Below the pieces are notes generated by a model. The model searched no databases. It worked only from the letters and a program-made list of their open reading frames with translations, and was not told the origin of the DNA. Positions 57,486 through 64,000 of a stretch of DNA of 64,000 nt are shown here, piece by piece. The number at the start of each line of letters is the position of its first letter. Within the stretch, counting starts at the first letter, position 1. Location of the stretch: positions 124,001 through 188,000 of the forward strand of contig JAFEKR010000024.1 in NCBI GenBank assembly GCA_019022495.1, read 5' to 3'. The translations under genes and the position numbers were made by a program. This DNA is from Epichloe hybrida. Its lineage: Eukaryota > Ascomycota > Sordariomycetes > Hypocreales > Clavicipitaceae.

Positions 57486-59238
57486 TCAGTCAACCTGCTT
57501 CTCGCATCCAATGCGTCCAAGGAGCTCTTTGCGATCACTGTGCCCCGGCAAACTTACGCCGGAGCTGCTGGCCGGTCGCCTGACGCCAGTCCTGCGCTCC
57601 CAGCTTCGAAGATCAATCTCATCGGCCTCCACCTCCTCCTCCAGGGGCTCAGCCTCCTCGTACACGTACTCGTCTTCCTCCTCAACACATTCGTCGTCAC
57701 TGCGAGAATCCTCGGCTCCATCGCCGCGAATGACCTTCATGGCCACACGCACAATCATTGTGAACCAATAGATGGTGATGCCTTGCAGAGCAATAAGGGG
57801 TACCAGGAAAGCCCATTGGACGGTGTTGTTGAAGCAAACTCGGCCAGCAGAGCTGAGAAACGGCTCAACTAGCCACGTAAGCCCCGGCGGAGGGGCTTCA
57901 GGTCCTATAAGGTGGTCATTGGTGCCTCTGAAGCAGCCCCAGACCATAACCTCGGCCGTGTGTGCGTATACTGACCAGCAGAGCATCAAATAAATTACGT
58001 GGCGGGCTAAAAGCCATGAAAGCATGAAAACTCCAAACATGACGTCGCATATGGCGCTGTAACCAGCATACTTGAGACACTTGGCAGCCTGTAACAAGTT
58101 AGTATTTCATAAGTGACTGTGTAGACCTCTTTTTGCTTGGCTTCGCCATTACGCACCGGCAGGAAAAGGTCGACCACATCCATGACGACCAGAATCACGT
58201 TGCCGACGCGGGTGAAGTGATAGTAGTAGCAAGACGAGATGAGGGCGGTCGTGATGATGTGGTGGCTAAACATTTGCCAGTGGTCCTTGCGGCGCTCTTC
58301 AATGTTGATGACGATAATCTGCTGCAACCAGAATGCCCATTGGGCAAGAACGTAACCCTTCATCAACCCATCCATTTCACGATTCGGCCAGTCGGTCCAC
58401 ATTTCCCTCATGTTGAAATAGTACGGCGATTTGCAGTAAATATACTGTCCCAAGGCTGGTTAGCCGTAAAATGCTTTCACTATGTGTTTGCCTGGCGGGG
58501 AAAGGGGGACAGATGCGCAGGACCCGTGTTGGAGATCAATTTTACCATGCCCATTGTCCAAAATACGCTGTAGTACACAAGCAGCCAGGCTTGTTCCGTA
58601 AATCGAACCTGGTCCTTCTTCTTTGTCACACCTTGCATTCTGGCAAAAGGGGCCAGGATGTACCCCATGAAGCCAGCTCTCAGGAGTGTGAATAGAACGA
58701 TGCAGAAACTAATAAAGTAGGCATCTTCAGAGCCAATGCCGTACCGACCGGATTTCCCATTGTAGTAGGCAAGCTGGAAGTATTTTTGAGAGTGTGGTCG
58801 AGCTTTCGGGATGAAGTTGTGGCAGAGGAAGAGCAGCGCGAGAAGATTGAATGAGAGACCTAGCAATTTCAAGCCGATTAGAAAAAAGGGAAATGCCTAG
58901 CGGAAATGACAAGGGTTTCTCAATTTCACACAATTGAGGCCAATTGATAGGCTTCCCGTGATTTGAAGTACTCTAGTATATCATTTGCACCTGCCATTGA
59001 ACAGGAAAGGTGTGAACGTACTGATTTGGTTCTCAACAAACCAGCGGGTAAAGTGCTTCCACGTTCCGTCCTCCTTGCGCTTGAGTCTTCGTACAAGGAC
59101 ATGTTTGCCATCAGAGCTCTGCATGTATAAGGGACCTTTGACACCAGAAGCGGCTGGTCCAAGCTTGTATTGGGATGATGCAGGTCCGTCAGTGACGCCG
59201 TGATCTGGCGATTCGGTATTATGCTCGTAGCCGCCCAT
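57486..59238 (-). CDS. lag1: Ceramide synthase (sphingosine N-acyltransferase, LAG1/LAC1 family, TLC domain)
   Basis: Joins acyl-CoA to a sphingoid base in the ER membrane. Four exons: 59238-59022, 58859-58546, 58444-58157 and 58088-57486, giving 473 residues. Introns are 162, 101 and 68 bp with GT..AG ends, and CTAAC/CTAAT branch sites in the first two. Each join restores a family motif: ENQISLSFNLLAL, FWTMGMYIYCKSPYYF, and DLFLPAAKCLKYAG. The TLC domain carries the Lag motif: the catalytic double histidine in FSHHIITTALISSCYYYHFT, then RVGNVILVVMDVVDLFLP. Several membrane helices are evident. The soluble C-terminus is strongly acidic (EEEDEYVYEEAEPLEEEVEADE), a usual site of regulatory phosphorylation in this family. 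It is divergently transcribed from the BI-1 gene. Fungi often have two ceramide synthases; which one this is cannot be settled here. Confidence 0.95.
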
Positions 59239-60651
59239 TGTGGGATTGGAGATTCCAGCGACAGCGGATCGAATTTGGTGGGGTGATAGGGCATCAACAA
59301 AGAAAATCGCCCAGGACGAATTTCTCTTTTTTTTTCGTCGTTTCCTCAAACACCAACGCTGGATTTTCTTCCGGTGCCTTTCTTTTTCCAAGACCTCGTG
59401 AATGCCTCGAGAACATCGGTTTGGGGGAGGGAAAGGGAGCGAAGAACGAGTGACAGGATTGCGGTCAGAAAGCACTTAGCTGGGGGTACAGACCTGTTGA
59501 GATGGGTGCTGGTGGATCGCTCGGCCGTGCGCGTATGTAGTGGGTGGTGGACAAGGTTAAGATGCAGTGACACGCACAAGAAAGCGACTTTGGTCACCTT
59601 GGGACCTAATGTTAATGAGAGCACTAAACCCGAGTGACCAAAAGACGAAGAGACACGCCGTACGGCTTAGAAACGAAGGCGTCTGGTAGGTACAGTGGGG
59701 TGTAAGTAGATCGGGCGGCCGAGTTTCAGCGACGGGTCGGGTGCGGCCAACCACAAAACACTCTGGATGTGGACGTCGAGGACGAGGTGTGCGAACCCTG
59801 GATCGTGAGGAAGTTTCGAGGTTGGCACCCGTTGAATCGATCGACGATTTGAGCTTCTCCAAGGTCAGGACGGTACTAGAGATAAAGGAGGTCGGACGGT
59901 TTTGTACGGGACTGTGCGGTAGAAGGAGGGTCAAGTTGTTTCTCAGGTCATAGAGGTTGTATCAGGTGCGGAGTAGAGCAAACCGCCGATGAGATGAGGC
60001 AGAGAGAAAGGCTCAGCCGTACTGCAATTACTGCAATGCGAAGTGCTGCGTATAGTCCGTACGGAGAAGGAGAAATAAAAAAGTGGGGAGGTGAAGGACG
60101 TAAAGTGAGGGGAGCAGGGGGCACGGCGCGATACGAAGCACTTTAATTAAAGATGGGAAGGAACTCCCTTTTCCCCTGCTGCAACAGTCCGACAGCCACA
60201 TTCCAATCAGTTGAATTGTGCAGCTGGCTAGAAGCTGCGTCTCGTTTCTTTGGCAATGTCTTTCACCGGATGCAGCAAGTGCAGCATAAATTCACGTGCA
60301 TAAATTCACGTTCCCTTTACCATTTTCGAGTTGCTGAGCAGTTGGTCCGTGGGTCACAGACTCACAGCCTACAGGCCACGAAAATATCCTGTTGGTCAGG
60401 TCTCAAGTGGACCGCCACACCAGGCTTCCAGCTCCACTTCTTCCCACGTGACACGTTGCTCCCATCACTTGTCACCGCCTGGCTGACGACGCTCCTCCAA
60501 ACGCTCCTAATTAACTTGTCTCATGCTGCTCATCCGCCATCCCAACTCATCTCTTCAACAGCACCGAGCTACCATCAAGCGCAGCCAATTTCACTATCCT
60601 TAGAGAGAGAGAGATAGCACTATTCTCAAGCACCATCTCCGGCAGAACATC
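59239..60651. promoter_or_regulatory. Shared divergent promoter of ceramide synthase and BI-1 genes
   Basis: 1.4 kb between two divergent start codons, with no supported gene inside. CCG-TA-CGG sites lie at 59658-59665 and 60057-60064. A short AG repeat (AGAGAGAGAGA) lies at 60604-60614 near the BI-1 start. The size allows either a shared or two separate promoters. Confidence 0.5.
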
Positions 60652-61675
60652 ATGGCCACCTCGAGCACCAACCCAAAGTACCAGCCTGCTCCGCAGCATG
60701 ATCCAGACGACGACTTCACCCAAGCGCCACCCGCCTATGCCGAGGGCTCGTCTAGACGCGATGAAGAGCAGCGTCTCTTCGGACCTCCTCGCAGCAGTGA
60801 AGACAACCTGCCCGACGATTTTAAGGTACGTGCGCCTTCGTCGACTGCTCTTCCACACATGCGTCAAATTGTGGCGATGTCAATCTGGTCATTCAATACT
60901 TCCTATCAAATAAAACTAATATCCAAAAACTCACAGTTTGGTGGCTACGTCGCCGAAGCAACAGTCGATATCCGTAACCAATTCGTCCGCAAAGTCTATA
61001 CCATCCTCACTCTGCAGCTCCTTGCCACAGCGGGCGTCAGCTCTTCACCTTCTTCAGCGACTCGTACCGAAACTGGATCCAAGCTCGTCCCGGCCTCGTC
61101 TGGGTTTCCGTGCGTTGCCTCCATACTCCCACTTTCAATCCTAGGAAAACAAGTGCCTCCAAACTAACCTCGAAACCTTATAGCTCATCGGAGCCATGGT
61201 CTTCATGGGCCTAACCTACTGGAAACGCAAATCGTACCCAACCAACCTGCTCTTCCTCTCGCTCTTCACCTTCGCCGAAGCCTACTCTGTTTCCGTCATC
61301 GTCTCCTTTTACAAGACCTCGATTGTTCTCAACGCCGTCATCCTCACGGCCGGCATCTTCATCTTCTTGACTCTGTTCGCATGCCAGACCAAGTATGATT
61401 TCACCTCATGGATGCCCTACCTCTTTGGCGCGCTCTGGGCCCTCGTCCTGTTCGGTTTCATAGCCATGTTCTTTCCCTACAATTCGACGGCTGAGCTGAT
61501 TTACGGCGGAGTTGCGGCCCTCGTTTTCAGTGCCTATATTCTTGTTGATACCCAGCTTGTCATGCGTCATCATCACGTGGAGGAGGAGATTGCTGCCTCC
61601 ATCAGCTTGTACCTCGACATTATCAACTTGTTCCTCGCTATTTTGCGCATTCTCAATAGCCAGTCTGACAATTGA
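60652..61675 (+). CDS. bxi1: Bax inhibitor-1 (TMBIM) family protein, apparently frameshifted by one base
   Basis: BI-1 proteins are seven-helix ER/Golgi/vacuole membrane proteins that modulate calcium leak and cell-death or unfolded-protein responses. Exons are 60652-60825, 60937-61109 and 61184-61675. Introns (111 and 74 bp) are GTACGT..CAG and GTGCGT..TAG with CTAAT/CTAAC branch sites. A Pro-rich cytosolic N-terminus with a PPAY motif (residues 25-28) precedes the FGGYVAEATVDIRNQFVRKVY block. Exon 2 breaks at about 61040: TLQLLATAGVS is in one frame and LFTFFSDSYRNWIQARPGLVW is one base off, with no room for an intron. Adding one base gives 279 residues and perfect phase at both ends. The last exon is intact through EEEIAASISLYLDIINLFLA. 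Either an assembly deletion or a real mutation explains it. Confidence 0.85.
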
Positions 61676-62722
61676 ATGAGGGGAGACGAACATCTCGGTG
61701 CGCAACCGGGCATTCGTGGGAGGCTAAGACATTCCGAGGCTGGACATTGAGAGAGATGTGATCCAGTCAATCTGCCTTTTGTGGATGGATATTGCGTGTT
61801 AGAGGGCGTGCGGTATAGGCACTCTGGGATTTTTTTTTCTTTCTTTTTGGTTTGGGATGGGATTGACGTTGTTACCTCTGGATGGATGTTTGTTCTTTTT
61901 TTTAGCTTTTCTGTTGGAATCCATCGTCAGTCACCAAGTAGTAGCACAAACGACAGGCATGATACGCTTGTATGACTTTGTTACTTACATACGATGTAAT
62001 AAACTTCTTCAAACACGCACTTTGAATAAAAGAAAGGATAAAAGACCAAACATGCTGTCGTTACAAACTGCAATATATATTCGACACTTGCATTAGAAGC
62101 TCACTAAGACAGGACTAAGAGAACAGAACAAATCGGAAGATCAACCGGACGACGCGGTACCAAGGCTAGGCTACAAACAAATGGGTCACCAATACAGCCA
62201 AAGAGGATATCGCGCCGGTGCTGACCAGTCCACATACCAGAGAATGTCGACCACACGTCGTGTCCCTTTCTTGACTATTCCGCCTCAACCACAGTTTGAA
62301 TTGCATCAGTTGCTAGCCATCGCCGGTTCCCGCCAACAAGCCTGATTATGAGGAACCATTACTAAATCAAGAGCACAGGGGGCTAACGTTGTGTAAACCT
62401 GTACTCAGAATACATACACCACCAATTCTCGTCCATTTTTCTCTTTCACAGTTGGTTTGGTTCCTCCTGTCATCTTAATCATAGCCAGCTTTTTTAATTG
62501 AAATGCGAAAAAGCACAGCGGCGTGGTGTAGAACAAGTGTTAAATCGAGATTTCTTTTCTTGGTTGCAGTCCAGGTGGGTGGATGGTTCTTCTGATCTTC
62601 AGTCATTATAGGGAGGAGTAAAAACCAACGCCGACAAGAGATTTCTACATAGACCAACGTCGCATATCTTCCTTTTGTTTTCAGCACATCACTGAAAGAC
62701 CTTTCGTCTCGGTGAACTCGAA
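61676..62722. other. Convergent intergenic region between BI-1 and septin genes
   Basis: About 1 kb with the 3' UTRs of both genes. AT-richer stretches with AATAAA-like signals (AATAAA near 61998 and AATAAAAG near 62025) suit 3' ends. I see no gene. Confidence 0.5.
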
Positions 62723-64000
62723 TTAAGCTTCGTGATCGCCATTGGCCTCGGCAGGCACGCTCATAGAAGCAGTAGAAGTCTCTCGCTGCATACGGGCCTC
62801 GATCTCTCGGAGCTGTGACTCGCGAGCCAAAAGCTCCTGTCGCTTCTCGTTGATCTCGCGCTGGACCTTGAGTTCGATCTCGCGCAATTTCTCTTCTTCT
62901 CGTCGGAGCTGTTCCTCCTTGAGGCGAACGGACTGCGAAGCAAGGTCCTCGGGGTTCATGGAGCTGTCGATGCTAAGAAAAAAATAATCAGGTCAGTAAA
63001 AGGGTCACATCCTATAGGCTGATTCATATCACGACTTACTTTCCAGCAGAACCATCCACGCTCTTGGAGAGCTTCTCGGTACGGTAGTTCTCATACAAGA
63101 AATCGTGGGTGATTTCCTTGAGATCAGCCAGGTGGCTATGGAGGAGAGCAGATCGAATGGCGAGGAAGTCGGAGTGGCGAGGGTTCTCAACCTCGGCAGG
63201 ACCCCATTGATACTGGCGTGCGCGGACCTTGCGGCCGCCAATCTCAACAATGTCCTCGGAGCCAACAATGGCAAATGGCAGGAGGCCTCGGAGCTCGGCG
63301 TTCTCCTCGACAGTGTCCTCATCATCTTCCTCGATGTCGTAGGGAAAGTTGTAAACAGGAATGCGGTAGTGTTCAATATCCTCCATAACAAGCTTCTTCG
63401 ACTCGGCCAACTCGGCGGGGGTCAGGGAATCGGCACGTCCAATGACAGGGATGACGTTGCATCGGGGAGCAAGGCGCTTCATGAGCTCGATATCAAGTTC
63501 TCGAAGACTGCCGATCAGGCGTTAGGAGGGCTGGATCATGGATTGGTTTGCATATTCAGCAACAGATGCACTCACCCATGGCCAGTGGGGGTGATGAAGT
63601 ATAGCGTCACGTGGACACGGTTGTCCCTGAAGCGGGGGTTACGCTTGATGCGAGATTCCTCGGCCAAGATGTCATCGTATTGTCTCTCGAGGTATCCGAC
63701 GATCTCTGAAAAGCTGTTTCAAATTTAGTATAGCCGTCACTACCATGATATGCGCAGCTGTACCAGGGAACGGTGACGGCCTACCTAGCTTCGTTGTCAA
63801 TCTGATCACCGAACCCAGGGGTATCAACGATGGTCAGCGAGATACGAGTACCCTCCTCATCAAGTTCAAGCTCTGCAAAATCCCGTCATCGTCAGTCATG
63901 TATTTCCTCTCGCATCGTGTCTCGTCTTCGTCGGACAGCTGCAAACCACGTACCGACAGTGACAGGCTTGATCTTGACACCTTCCTCAACGTGGGCATCG
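62723..64000 (-). CDS. Septin (Cdc11/Cdc12-type), 5' part outside the window
   Basis: A filament-forming GTP-binding protein that scaffolds septation and polarity. Exons in the window: 64000-63954, 63872-63785, 63713-63576, 63507-63040 and 62972-62723, separated by introns of 81, 71, 68 and 67 bp, giving about 329 C-terminal residues. All joins restore septin motifs: TVELELDEEGTRISLTIVDT, NEASFSEIVGYLERQYDDI, PTGHGLRELDIELMKRL and DGSAGNIDSSMNPEDLASQS. G3 (DTPGFGDQIDN) and G4 (GRAD) are present; the P-loop lies upstream of the window. The septin-unique element is around RARQYQWGPAEVENPRHSDF. The C-terminus is a coiled coil (KEEQLRREEEKLREIELKVQ) as in Cdc3/11/12 septins, not Cdc10. I cannot decide between Cdc11 and Cdc12 from memory, so no symbol is given. 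Confidence 0.93.

Noticed and set aside
40262..61040. Programmed ribosomal frameshifting in the DUF6604 and BI-1 genes
   Set aside because: Both breaks are in the -1 sense, but neither site has an X-XXY-YYZ slippery heptamer, and frameshifting is not known for these families. A base deletion is simpler.
36530..64000. A biosynthetic gene cluster around the acyl-CoA ligase, amine oxidase and OCH1-like genes
   Set aside because: There is no polyketide, peptide or terpene synthase, no cluster regulator or transporter, and the neighbours are housekeeping genes.

Overview
The window looks like a piece of a filamentous ascomycete (Pezizomycotina, probably Sordariomycetes) chromosome. The support is short 65-160 bp introns with GT..AG ends and CTAAC/CTAAT-type branch sites, fungal protein families throughout, and a very sharp split into two compartments. 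Positions 1-36,095 are an AT-rich block of dead transposable elements. Their reading frames are full of TAA/TAG where CAA/CAG is expected, the signature of repeat-induced point mutation (RIP). From about 36,100 to 64,000 the base composition is balanced and the DNA carries ordinary genes.

The AT-rich block is a nest that can be dissected from its repeats. Positions 1-480 are the end of an inverted copy of a hAT-like non-autonomous element. Positions 481-4572 are the 3' part of a Copia element with its polypurine tract and 3' LTR. From about 4,573 an LTR element with Ty3-like domain order begins, continuing at 23,716-26,141 and 33,368-36,095. It is split twice. The first insert is a tandem Copia structure, LTR-internal-LTR-internal-LTR, at 8616-23715, flanked by the 5-bp duplication GAAAG. 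The second is a Ty3/gypsy chromovirus with a chromodomain remnant at 26142-33367, flanked by ATTAT. The first Copia copy is itself interrupted by a 1,716-bp hAT-like element (14349-16064) with 8-bp target duplications, CAGAGCAT inverted ends, ATTAC pentamer arrays and five to six 101-bp tandem repeats.

The gene compartment holds, in order: a secreted GH43 glycosidase (-), a DUF6604-like protein (-, with an apparent 1-nt deletion), a small conserved hypothetical (+), a P-loop/HAD/phosphoribosyltransferase triple fusion (+), quinolinate phosphoribosyltransferase of NAD synthesis (+), a copper amine oxidase (-), an OCH1-like GT32 mannosyltransferase (+), a mitochondrial-type acyl-CoA ligase (+), a ceramide synthase (-), a Bax-inhibitor-1 family protein (+, again with an apparent 1-nt deletion) and a septin (-, 5' end outside the window). 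These are mostly unrelated housekeeping and metabolic genes and do not form a biosynthetic cluster. The most suggestive pairing is the divergent ceramide synthase and BI-1 genes, both ER membrane proteins, which share a 1.4-kb intergenic region.

I did not find a clearly new defence or metabolic system. The most unusual items are the layered transposon nest with a triple-LTR Copia tandem, the hAT-like element with a 101-bp satellite, the three-domain fusion, two same-direction single-base frameshifts inside conserved motifs, and two foldback elements in gene-space intergenic DNA.
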